Positions 43,729 through 50,915 of a DNA stretch of 64,000 nucleotides are shown piece by piece. The notes under the pieces are model-generated. The model saw nothing but the letters and a program-made list of their open reading frames with translations, was not told the DNA's origin and made no database searches. How positions within the stretch are numbered: the first letter of the stretch is position 1; each line of letters begins with the position of its first letter. Source of the DNA: Streptomyces sp. NBC_00239 (GTDB taxonomy: Bacteria > Actinomycetota > Actinomycetes > Streptomycetales > Streptomycetaceae); the NCBI RefSeq assembly GCF_036194065.1, contig NZ_CP108095.1, positions 1,488,001 through 1,552,000 of the forward strand, read 5' to 3'. Both the position numbers and the translations under genes were made by a program.

Positions 43729-44501
43729 GCGGCAGCTCCGAACAGGTCGGCCAGCAGTGTGCCGGCGGCTTCGGGCGCCCTCACGGTCAGCGTCAGCCGA
43801 TCCGGTGCCAGGTCCAGGGTGAAGTCGAAGAAGGCGCAGCATCCCTGCTCGGCCGCCGCAAGCGACGCGAGCTCGCCGGCCAGTTCCGGCGTGCCGGGAA
43901 AGATCAGGCGCAGCCCGTCGCCGGTCTCCTCGCGGCTGCTGGCCCGGGCGACGAGGGCCCGCCACTGCTCTGTGCGCTCCCCCAGCTCGGCCCCGTCGAG
44001 GGTGCAGGCCACGGGCGCCTCACGCCACGGCTCGTCGGCCACATCCGGCGGACGGGTGGGCGAGAGTTCCACGAGCACCGGGCCCGGCGCTTGGTCCGGG
44101 GTGGAGGTACAGCCGCAGTCCGGGCCGCAGCCGCCCGCAGGGGCAGGCCCGGCCAGCTCACGGTGGACCTCGGCGAGGCGGGCGGAGAAGGCCGCCAGCT
44201 CCGCCGCGCGGCGGTCGGCGTCCGTGATCCGGTCCGCGATCAGCGGCAGCATCCGCTCACGCACCGCTGCACACGCCCCCGCGTCCCGCACGTCCAGCAG
44301 ATCGCGGATGTCCTCCAGCGCCAGTCCCAGCAGCTTCGCCGAGGAGATGAACGCCAGGCGCTCGACCGCGTCCTGACCGTACTGGCGATAGCCCGACGCT
44401 GTGCGCTCGGCCGGCAGCAGCCCAGCCATCTCGTAGAACCGCAGCGTGGAGGCCGGAACGCCCGAAAGGCCGGCCAGCTGCGAGATACGCAGTGTGCTCA
44501 T
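43725..44501 (-). CDS. MerR-family regulator with Cys-rich C-terminal domain
   Basis: A 258-residue regulator. Residues 1-115 are a standard MerR winged helix and dimer helix (VPASTLRFYEMAGLL). A GGCGPDCGC cluster near residue 130 and an extra domain of about 110 residues with AAAEQGCCAFFDF follow. That extra domain resembles those attached to some actinobacterial thiophilic-metal sensors. The first gene of its operon, it sits directly behind its own MerR-type promoter at 44515-44536. It probably senses mercury or arsenic and activates the MerT-like and Acr3-like genes. Confidence 0.8.
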   Translation of the reverse strand: MSTLRISQLAGLSGVPASTLRFYEMAGLLPAERTASGYRQYGQDAVERLAFISSAKLLGLALEDIRDLLDVRDAGACAAVRERMLPLIADRITDADRRAAELAAFSARLAEVHRELAGPAPAGGCGPDCGCTSTPDQAPGPVLVELSPTRPPDVADEPWREAPVACTLDGAELGERTEQWRALVARASSREETGDGLRLIFPGTPELAGELASLAAAEQGCCAFFDFTLDLAPDRLTLTVRAPEAAGTLLADLFGAAA

Positions 44502-44514
44502 GTCTCGAACGTAA

Positions 44515-44536
44515 ACCTTCAACCCGACTCGAAGGT
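44515..44536 (-). promoter_or_regulatory. MerR-type promoter of the regulator/MerT/exporter operon
   Basis: ACCTTC...GAAGGT arms (44515-44520, 44531-44536). On the minus strand TTGACC is followed about 19-20 bases later by TTTACG. This is the same architecture as the merB and copper promoters of this island. It abuts the stop codon of arsO. Confidence 0.7.
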
Positions 44537-45594
44537 CAAGCCCGCAGCAGTCCCGCGATCTCACGGGCGGCGTCCCTGGCGGGGCGGCCGACGCCGATGA
44601 GGGTTGCGGAGGCCGGGCCGGCCCAGTCGCCGTAGCCGAGCAGGTGCAGGCGCGGCTCGTCGGCGGCGCGAGTGCCCACGGTTGCGATGTGCCCGCGGGT
44701 ACCGCGCAGCTTGAGCGAGGCGAAGTGGGCCAGGGCCGGGCGGAAGCCGGTGCACCAGATGATCGCGTCGGCCTGGGCGGTCGTACCGTCGGCCCAAGCC
44801 ACGCCGCCCTCGGTGAGGCGACTGAACATGGGGGTGGCAGTCAGGAGTCCGGCGTCGCGGGCGGCTCGTACGGGCGGGACGGCGACGATGTCGCCGAGCG
44901 AGGCCACGCCACCGTTGTCGGTGCGGCCTTCATCGAGGGCGCGGCGCCGGGCGGTGGCGTGGTCGAAGAGGGCGCGGCCGTCGATGTCGTCGGCGAGGTA
45001 GCGCGGCGGGCGCTGCGTCACCCATGTCAGCTCTGTCGTGCCGGCGAGGTCGGCGGCGATCTGGGCGCCGGAATTGCCTCCGCCGACCACGATCACGCGC
45101 TGTCCGGCGAACTCGGCCGGGCTGCGGTACTGGACGGTGTGGAGCTGACGCCCCTGGAAATCGCGCCGTCCGGGAACAGCGGGCAGGAACGGGCGGGTCC
45201 ACGTGCCGGTCGCGCTGACGACAGTGCGGGCCTACCAGGCTCCGCAGTCGGTCTCGACCTGGAGGAACGCGCCGTCGCGGTGGACCGCCTCCACCCACAC
45301 GCCGCGTTCGACCGGCAGCTCGTACCGCTTCTCGTAGTCGGCGAGGTACGACACGACGTGTTGCGCGTCGGGGTAGATCTCGCCGGGCTGGAGCGGCATG
45401 AGGCGGCCGGGCAGGGAGGAGTAGGCGGCCGGGGAGAACAGGCGGAGGGAGTTCCACGTGTGCTGCCAGGCTCCGCCGGGCGCCTCCTGGGCGTCGAGGA
45501 TGACGAACTCGATGCCCAGGCGGCGCAGGTGGTAACCGGCGGCGAGCCCGGACTGGCCGCCGCCAATCACCACCACCTCCGTGCGTCGTGTCAT
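44536..45594 (-). pseudogene. arsO: ArsO-like flavin monooxygenase interrupted by an in-frame amber codon
   Basis: A full-length reading frame of 352 codons for an arsenic-island flavin monooxygenase: VVVIGGGQSGLAAGYHL at the N-terminus, a second [17 protein letters not shown] near residue 165 and CTGFRPAL near 280. It is broken at codon 121 by TAG (45232-45234) between DCGAW and [11 protein letters not shown]. Both sides remain in the same frame with intact motifs, so a single base change (for example CAG or TGG to TAG) is enough to explain it. The ATG overlaps the aquaporin stop. It is either a recent null allele or a sequencing error. Confidence 0.85.
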
Positions 45595-46382
45595 GCCGCG
45601 GGCTGCTCCGTGTCGCTCTTGCCGCGCATGAAGATGACCGCCACCAGAGCGAGGCCCACCACCGCGCCCACGAGCTGCACGCCGATGAACGCCGGGACCG
45701 AGGCGGGGGCGATGCCCGCGAAGGTGTCGGTGAAGGCGCGGCCGATGGTGACGGCCGGGTTGGCGAAGGACGTGGAAGAGGTGAACCAGTACGCCGCGCC
45801 GATGTACGAGGCGACCGCGACGGGCGCGAAACGGAGCCGGTCGGTCTTGGCCAGGCCGAAGATCAGCAGGATCAGGCCGGCGGTCGCGACGACCTCCCCC
45901 AGCAGCAGGTTCCCGGCGGAGCGGTCGTGGGTGGACCACTTCACCAGCGGCTCGCCGAACATCGCGTCCGCCAGGATCGCGCCCGCGATCGCACCGACGA
46001 TCTGCGAAGGCACGTACACGGCGAGCTCGCGGGCGGTGACTCCGGCGCCGCCGCGGCGGGCGGTCCACCACTCGGCCAGGGTGACGGCCGGGTTGAAGTG
46101 CGCACCGGAGACCGGCCCGAGCAAGGCAATCAGGACACCGAGGCCGAAGACGGTGGCGGTGGAGTTGGCCAGCAGCTGCAGGGCCACGTCCTGGGTGAGG
46201 TCGGTGGCCTGGATGCCGGAGCCGACGACGATCGCGACCAGGGCCGCGGTGCCGACGAGCTCGGCGGCGGCGCGGGCGATCAGCGGGGTGCGGGGCGGGG
46301 TCTCGCCGGGTGCGGGCTGGGGCTCGTCGGCGGCTATGTCGCTCTCCGCTGCGGGGGCGGCGACGGGCTCGGTGGCGGTCAA
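45591..46382 (-). CDS. aqpS: Aquaglyceroporin-type arsenite channel (AqpS-like)
   Basis: A 263-residue MIP-family channel with six membrane helices and both half-helix boxes: HFNPAVT near residue 95 and FANPAVT near 205. In ars operons such channels let As(III) out after arsenate reduction. The start is TTG at 46382, with GAGGAGA at good spacing. It follows arsR by 35 bases and overlaps arsO, giving the operon arsR-aqpS-arsO. There is an acidic N-terminal extension of about 35 residues. Confidence 0.85.
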   Translation of the reverse strand: MTATEPVAAPAAESDIAADEPQPAPGETPPRTPLIARAAAELVGTAALVAIVVGSGIQATDLTQDVALQLLANSTATVFGLGVLIALLGPVSGAHFNPAVTLAEWWTARRGGAGVTARELAVYVPSQIVGAIAGAILADAMFGEPLVKWSTHDRSAGNLLLGEVVATAGLILLIFGLAKTDRLRFAPVAVASYIGAAYWFTSSTSFANPAVTIGRAFTDTFAGIAPASVPAFIGVQLVGAVVGLALVAVIFMRGKSDTEQPAA

Positions 46383-46417
46383 GACGGGTTCTCCTCGGGC
46401 AGGTGAGGCAGAGCGGG

Positions 46418-46732
46418 CTATGGGCAGGACCGCTTGAGGTTCGCTTCGGCGGTGGCTCGCGCGGCCTGGGCAAGGTCGGCGAACTGACCGGCGAGGGCTT
46501 CGATGACTTCCGGGCGCAGGCGGTAGTAGATGTACCTTCCGCATGGCTCCGTCTCCACGACCCCGGCCTCGCGCAGCACCTTCAGGTGGTTCGAGAGGTT
46601 CGTCTGCTTGGCGCCCGTCTCTTCCACGAGGTGGGTGGTGCAGAGCGTCTCGCGGGCGAGGAGGGTCACGATCTGGAGCCTGAGCGGGTCGGCCAGAACC
46701 CGGATCAGATCAGTGTCGACTGACGTCATCAT
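46418..46732 (-). CDS. arsR: ArsR-family metalloregulator (second)
   Basis: A 104-residue winged-helix repressor with recognition helix KQTNLSNHLKVL and wing CGRYIYYRL. Cys31, Cys64 and Cys103 are its only cysteines. They are not in the CVC arrangement of the first ArsR, so it uses a different arsenite site, as in ArsR variants that bind As(III) with scattered cysteines. It heads the aqpS-arsO operon and is divergent from arsC across about 76 bases, which should hold its operator. Confidence 0.88.
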   Translation of the reverse strand: MMTSVDTDLIRVLADPLRLQIVTLLARETLCTTHLVEETGAKQTNLSNHLKVLREAGVVETEPCGRYIYYRLRPEVIEALAGQFADLAQAARATAEANLKRSCP

Positions 46733-46808
46733 GTGCTGATACTGTCACATCATCTGGGGCTGACACCAGTCCGAGCTGACCTTATTGGCTCCTTTGAACG
46801 GGAACGCC

Positions 46809-47438
46809 ATGTCCACGTCCTCATCGCCCCTTCTGCCGGACGAACGCCTGGCCGCCGGGGCCGCCCGTCTCGCCTCCCGGTACGCCGGCCACTTCGCGCC
46901 GGAAACCGTGCTGAGCCTGCTCGCCGACTCCTACGCACGTCTTGCCGAACAGGCAGGGGTCCATACGCACCTAGTCGTGCTGGCGGAGCGGCTGACCGCC
47001 GAACGCCTGGACGCGCTCGCCCACACCCAAGGGCTGACGAGCGGGCCGACCCGAGTGCTGTTCGTGTGCAGCCAGAACGCCGGCCGCTCCCAGATGGCCG
47101 CGGCTCTCCTGGCGCACCGGGCAGGCGAGCGGGTAACGGTCTCCTCCGCGGGCACCCACCCCGCCGACGCAGTGGAGCCGCACATCGCTCAGGCACTCAC
47201 CGAGGCCGGCGTGGACCTGGCCGACGCCTACCCCAAGCCGCTGACCCAAGAGGTCGTCCAGGCCGCCGACATCGTGATCACGATGGGTTGCGGCGATGCC
47301 TGCCCCGTCATGCCCGGTCGCCGCTACCTCGACTGGCCCGTGGCTGACCCCGATGGGGCGCCGATCGCCGTCGTCCGCGATGTCCGCGACGCCATCGACG
47401 CCCACATCACCGAGCTGCTCACCCAGCTCGCCCCCTGA
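46809..47438 (+). CDS. arsC: Arsenate reductase/mycothiol transferase with N-terminal helical domain
   Basis: A 209-residue protein. Residues 10-75 form a three-helix domain. The rest is a low-molecular-weight phosphatase-fold arsenate reductase with the P-loop VCSQNAGRSQ (Cys87, Arg93) and GCGDACP near residue 160. In actinobacteria these enzymes couple arsenate to mycothiol. The N-terminal helical domain occurs in a subset of actinobacterial ArsC proteins. ATG 46809 with GGGAA upstream is preferred over a TTG at 46785. It is the first gene of the plus-strand operon arsC-arsC-(broken trxB)-trxA. Confidence 0.88.
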   Translation: MSTSSSPLLPDERLAAGAARLASRYAGHFAPETVLSLLADSYARLAEQAGVHTHLVVLAERLTAERLDALAHTQGLTSGPTRVLFVCSQNAGRSQMAAALLAHRAGERVTVSSAGTHPADAVEPHIAQALTEAGVDLADAYPKPLTQEVVQAADIVITMGCGDACPVMPGRRYLDWPVADPDGAPIAVVRDVRDAIDAHITELLTQLAP

Positions 47439-47485
47439 AGCCCCATCGATCCCCACCGCAGTCGCCTCACCCCAAGGAAGAACAG

Positions 47486-47905
47486 ATGTCCTCCGCTCCT
47501 GCCGCCTCCGTCCTGTTCGTCTGCATCCACAACGCGGGCCGCTCCCAGATGGCGGCCGGGTTCCTGCGCCACCTCGCCGGCGACCGCGTCGAGGTCCGCT
47601 CCGCCGGTTCCATGCCCGGCGAGCAGATCAACCCCTCCGCCGTCGCCGCCATGGCCGAGCTGGGCATCGACATCTCCGACCAGAAGCCGAAGGTCCTCAC
47701 CCCCGAGGCCGCCCAGGCGTCCGACTACATCATCACGATGGGCTGCGGCGACGCCTGCCCGTACTTCCCCGGCAAGACCTACCTCGACTGGCAGCTCGAG
47801 GACCCGGCCGGTCAGGGTGTCGAGGCCGTCCGTCCCATCCGTGACGAGATCAAGGGCCTCATCGAGGGCCTGATCGCCGAGATCGACGCCAAGCCGAAGG
47901 CCTGA
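47486..47905 (+). CDS. arsC: Arsenate reductase/mycothiol transferase (second)
   Basis: A 139-residue single-domain arsenate reductase. The P-loop FVCIHNAGRSQMAAGFL has the nucleophile at Cys13 and Arg19. GCGDACPYFPG near residue 90 holds the later Cys. It should reduce arsenate to arsenite with mycothiol or thioredoxin. AAGGAAG lies upstream of ATG 47486. Two arsC genes in tandem may serve different thiol systems. Downstream is a fragment of thioredoxin reductase, then thioredoxin. Confidence 0.9.
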   Translation: MSSAPAASVLFVCIHNAGRSQMAAGFLRHLAGDRVEVRSAGSMPGEQINPSAVAAMAELGIDISDQKPKVLTPEAAQASDYIITMGCGDACPYFPGKTYLDWQLEDPAGQGVEAVRPIRDEIKGLIEGLIAEIDAKPKA

Positions 47906-47907
47906 CG

Positions 47908-48009
47908 GCCGCGACTGAAGCGACCACGATCGACGGCATACGCAACGTCATCATCATCGGCTCCGGCCCCGCCGGATACACCACCGCCCACAGGAGAGGA
48001 GGCCGCATC
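47908..48009 (+). pseudogene. N-terminal relic of thioredoxin reductase (arsT/trxB)
   Basis: The 34 codons before trxA read in frame as an acidic leader, then IRNVIIIGSGPAGYTTA, the unmistakable FAD-binding start of thioredoxin reductase. After only about 30 codons the sequence passes into AGGAGAGGA, the ribosome site of trxA. The remaining roughly 290 residues are missing, so an internal deletion removed almost the whole gene and spared the trxA signal. The relic is in frame with trxA and lacks an ATG or GTG start. Confidence 0.85.
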
Positions 48010-48336
48010 GTGGCCCTCAAGAGCGTGACCGACGCATCCTTCATCGAGGACGTCCTCCAGAGCGACAAACCGGTACTCGTCGACTTCTGGGCGGCATGGT
48101 GTGGCCCCTGCCGCCAGCTGACCCCGTCACTGGAGGCCATCGCCGCCGAGCACGGCAAGAAGATCAAAATCGTCAAGCTGAACATCGACGAGAACCCGGA
48201 GACGGCCGCCGCATACGGCGTCATGTCCATCCCGACGATGAACGTGTTCGTCGGCGGCAGGGTCGCCAAGACCATCGTGGGCGCCAAGCCCAAGGCCGCC
48301 CTCCAGCGTGAGCTCGGCGCCTTCCTCGCAGGCTGA
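48010..48336 (+). CDS. trxA: Thioredoxin
   Basis: A 108-residue thioredoxin with the active site WCGPC (Cys31, Cys34), the buried Asp in VLVDFWA and the cis-Pro in MSIPTMNVF. It would supply electrons to an arsenate reductase or repair arsenic-damaged thiols. GTG 48010 has AGGAGAGGA upstream. Its normal reductase partner in this operon is deleted, so it must depend on a thioredoxin reductase from elsewhere. It is the last gene of the arsC operon. Confidence 0.92.
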   Translation: MALKSVTDASFIEDVLQSDKPVLVDFWAAWCGPCRQLTPSLEAIAAEHGKKIKIVKLNIDENPETAAAYGVMSIPTMNVFVGGRVAKTIVGAKPKAALQRELGAFLAG

Positions 48337-48348
48337 CGCAACTCCCTC

Positions 48349-48384
48349 GATGCCCCTGCGCCGGCACCGACCGCAGGGGGCATC
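48349..48384. terminator. Terminator of the arsC-trxA operon
   Basis: A 12-bp stem (48349-48360 with 48372-48384, one bulged G) lies 13 bases after the trxA stop. The 190 bases from here to the arsM end contain only a 52-codon open frame (48388-48546) with no family match, so I see no gene in them. Confidence 0.7.
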
Positions 48385-48574
48385 GCCATGCAGCAGCGCC
48401 AGGGGCTCAACTCGCCTTCCGTCGACGACCCCACCTCCGGCCGCGTCGAACGGTGGGAGCTCGCCGTAAACGGCGATTCGACGACCGCGACGTCCATCCG
48501 CCCCTGGGGCACAGGCTCCGCGGCCGACATCGGCGCCTGCCTCTAGCGCAGAGACCCGTGACACCCCAGGGGTG

Positions 48575-49392
48575 TCAGCGGCAGCAGGGCATCCCGCCCG
48601 GCGACACCGCCTCCTCACGTGTGACCACCGGCAGTTCGGCTCCCGCTCCCATCGGCTTGGCCGCGCGGACGATCGCGGAGTGCATGCCGTCGGCAACCGC
48701 GTGAGCCGGAGTGAGCTCGACCTCGGTGAAGCCGGCAGCCTCCAGCACTGCTCGGTACTCGGCGAAGGACAGCGCTCCGGCGATGCATCCGACGTAGTCG
48801 CCGCGCACCGCCCGCTCGGCGGGCGTGAGCCGGTCCTCGGCAACCACGTCCGAGATGCCGATACGGCCGCCGGGCGCAAGAACCCGGTACATCTCCGCGA
48901 AGACGGCCGCCTTGTCCACGGACAAGTTGATCACGCAGTTGGAGATGACCACGTCGATCGTCTGCGCGGGCAAGGGGATCGCCTCGATGGTGCCCTTCAG
49001 GAACTCCACATTGGTCGCGCCCGCCTTCTTCTGGTTCGCCAGGGCCAGGGCCAGCATCTCCTCGGTCATGTCCAGCCCGTACACCTTGCCGCTCACCCCG
49101 ACCCGCCGAGCCGACAGCAGTACGTCGATGCCCCCGCCTGACCCGAGGTCCAGCACCCGCTCGCCCTCCCGCAGCTCGGCGACGGCGAGGGGGTTCCCGC
49201 AGCCGAGCGACGCGGCCACCGCCTCGGCCGGCAGGGCCTCGCGCTCCGCCTCCGCGACAGCCCGGATCCGAAGTTCTCGTCGATCTCGACGCTTCCGGAC
49301 CCACAACAAGCGGTACCGCCCGCAGCGACTTGAAGGGCCGCAGCCGCATAGACGACGCGGACCGCTTCGCGGATATCTGACTGTTCACTCAC
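48575..49392 (-). pseudogene. arsM: Arsenite methyltransferase (ArsM) with frameshift
   Basis: The start (GTG 49392) gives SEQSDIREAVRVVYAAAA and a CC pair, then VEIDENFGSGL, typical of ArsM. Near 49255-49263 similarity jumps to another frame (AVAEAEREALPAEAVAASLGCGNP) and continues through the SAM-binding VLDLGSGGGIDVLLS and the conserved Cys in DVVISNCVINLSVDK to GGMPCCR. Neither frame alone gives a complete enzyme. The joint GGGCTGTC would fit loss of seven bases between two GCTG repeats of a codon run such as GGG-CTG-TAC-GCT-GTC. Intact ArsM would methylate As(III). This copy is probably inactive. Confidence 0.85.
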
Positions 49393-49445
49393 GGCTTGCC
49401 CCTTTTCTGCTGCTCCAAGGCTTATGCCATCAACCATGGACCTCG

Positions 49446-49479
49446 CATCGATAAACGTCAACATAGAGATCCGTCGAAG
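49446..49479 (+). promoter_or_regulatory. ArsR-type operator (second copy)
   Basis: CGTCAACATAGAGATCCGTC, flanked by ATCGA and GAAG, matches the element at 39342-39375 at about 26 of 34 positions. It sits between arsM (minus) and the broken arsR-arsN1 pair (plus) and probably still controls arsM transcription through the intact ArsR at 39395. Confidence 0.7.
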
Positions 49480-49481
49480 CA

Positions 49482-49595
49482 ACGGTCCGCTTCGTCATCG
49501 CCGAACGGCACGGCTCCAGCACCCGCTACGAGGTCAACTCGGCCTGCCTGGACTGCTTCCCCGCCGCCGTACGCGCGATCACGGGGCAGCCATGA
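49482..49595 (+). pseudogene. C-terminal relic of an arsR gene
   Basis: In frame with the TGA at 49593 the codons read RFVIAERHGSSTRYEVNSAC, then LDCFPAA, resembling the wing and C-terminal helix of ArsR repressors. There is no start or recognition helix between it and the operator, so about 70-80 N-terminal codons have been deleted. Its stop overlaps the next ATG (ATGA), exactly as in the intact arsR-arsN1 pair at 39395-40248. Confidence 0.65.
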
Positions 49596-49853
49596 GGATC
49601 ATCCCGATGACCGCCGACCACGGCGAACAGGTCCTGGCCATCTACCAATCGGGCATCGACGAAGGGAACGCCACCCTCGAAACCGAGGCACCGGACTGGC
49701 GGACCTTCGACGCGGCCAAACTCCCCTCGCACCGCTACGTCGCCACCGCGCGCAGGCTTCCGCGTCATCGGCACCCGAGAACGCATCGGCCGCCACCACG
49801 GCCGCTGGCGCGACGTCGTCCTCTTCGAACGCCGAAGCCCGCTCGTCGACTAG
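49592..49853 (+). pseudogene. Internally deleted arsN1-like acetyltransferase
   Basis: ATG 49592 starts MRIIPMTADHGEQVLAIYQS and continues through GIDEGNATLETEAPDW to HRYVATA, matching the first 53 residues of ArsN1. The sequence then jumps, out of frame, to GFRVIGTRERIGRHHGRW and the natural end RRSPLVD. About 75-80 central codons, including the acetyl-CoA loop, are missing. It cannot be an active enzyme. Confidence 0.85.
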
Positions 49854-49917
49854 AAACATAGGCCTATAGGGTGAGGCCCCCTCGTGATCACATGACTTCG
49901 CAGAGGAGCCCCTACGC

Positions 49918-50517
49918 ATGACCCTGGGCATCATCGGACAGGCCGCCGGGCTGTTTGCCGTCACCAACATCGACGACATCCTGATCCTGGCGTTGTTCTT
50001 CGCCCAGGGCTCCGGCCACCCGGGGTCGACTCGCCGCATCGTGCTCGGCCAGTACCTTGGCTTCACCGCCATCCTCGCCGTCGCCGTGGCCGCCGCATTC
50101 GGCGCGACGTTCCTCCCGGCATCCGCCGTCCCGTACCTCGGCCTCCTGCCGCTCGCGCTCGGCCTCAAGGCCGCCTGGCAGGCATGGAGGCACCAGGACG
50201 AACAAGGGGGCGAGGAAACCGCGACGAAGCCGGGCGGACCGGGGGCAATGGAGGTCGCTGCGGTCACCTTCGCCAACGGCGGCGACAACATCGGCGTCTA
50301 CGTCCCCGTGTTCGCCACGGCCGGCACCCGCGGGATGGCGGTCTACGCAGCCGTCTTCCTCGCCCTGGTCGCCCTTTGGTGCTTCGCGGGCAGGTTCTTC
50401 GCCACCCGCCCGGTCATCGCCAAGGCTCTCGGCCGCTGGGGCCACATCCTCCTCCCGCTGGTTCTGATCAGCATCGGCCTGCTCATCCTCATCGAGGGCG
50501 GAGCCTTCGGCCTGTAG
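49918..50517 (+). CDS. cadD: CadD-family cadmium resistance transporter
   Basis: A 199-residue membrane protein with five to six helices. The N-terminal AVTNIDDILILALFF and the internal TFANGGDNIGVYVPVF are the two acidic repeats that define the CadD family of cadmium exporters. GAGGAG lies at good distance before ATG 49918. It is a single gene closed by a strong terminator. No regulator is adjacent. Confidence 0.88.
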   Translation: MTLGIIGQAAGLFAVTNIDDILILALFFAQGSGHPGSTRRIVLGQYLGFTAILAVAVAAAFGATFLPASAVPYLGLLPLALGLKAAWQAWRHQDEQGGEETATKPGGPGAMEVAAVTFANGGDNIGVYVPVFATAGTRGMAVYAAVFLALVALWCFAGRFFATRPVIAKALGRWGHILLPLVLISIGLLILIEGGAFGL

Positions 50518-50553
50518 GAGCGACGGCGTTGATGTGCGCGCAATGACGCGACG

Positions 50554-50593
50554 AGCAGTGGGTCCAGGCGCCAAGGCGCCCGGACCCACTGCT
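50554..50593. terminator. Strong bidirectional terminator
   Basis: Arms of 19 bp (50554-50572, 50575-50593) pair with one mismatch around two bases. It lies between the convergent cadD and the copper chaperone genes, 36 and 34 bases from their stops, and should serve both. Confidence 0.85.
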
Positions 50594-50627
50594 GCGCGCA
50601 GAGCTCCAGAACTTCAGGGCACAGCCG

Positions 50628-50915
50628 TCAAGCGACGAGCCGCGCGGTGTAGTCCCCCGCCGCCTCCACTGCTGCAACGAGCGCTTCGGTTCGAGTGTCG
50701 GCGTCCTTGTCCAGCAGGATGACACAGCGCCCGGTGCGCACGTCGGTGGTGGCCGACCGGACGCCGGCGACGTCCTCCAACTCGTCGTCGATGAGGAGGC
50801 CGCAGCTGGTGCAGTGCATCCCCTCAATCAGCAGCACCACCTGTCGGCACACGTCGCTCCCGGTGTCGACTTCCGCCACGGCCGAGACAGCCTTCTTCCG
50901 ACCGAACAGCTTCAT
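50628..50915 (-). CDS. Heavy-metal-associated domain copper chaperone
   Basis: A 95-residue protein with a basic N-terminus and one HMA ferredoxin-like fold. The copper site is GMHCTSC near residue 36. It would carry Cu(I) to CopA or the cupredoxin protein. Its ATG overlaps the stop of the upstream gene. It is the last gene of the minus-strand copper unit (merR, DUF6153, DsbD-like/cupredoxin, chaperone). Confidence 0.85.
   Translation of the reverse strand: MKLFGRKKAVSAVAEVDTGSDVCRQVVLLIEGMHCTSCGLLIDDELEDVAGVRSATTDVRTGRCVILLDKDADTRTEALVAAVEAAGDYTARLVA

Noticed and set aside
45232..45234. Programmed readthrough or pyrrolysine at the arsO TAG
   Set aside because: No supporting element or pyrrolysine machinery is visible, and neighbouring arsenic genes are also broken, so simple mutation is more likely.
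48388..48546. A 52-codon gene after trxA
   Set aside because: It begins inside the terminator stem, has no ribosome site and no similarity I can recognise.
49250..49268. Programmed frameshifting in arsM
   Set aside because: No slippery heptamer or downstream structure is evident, and the joint lacks codons expected between the two parts, which suggests a deletion.
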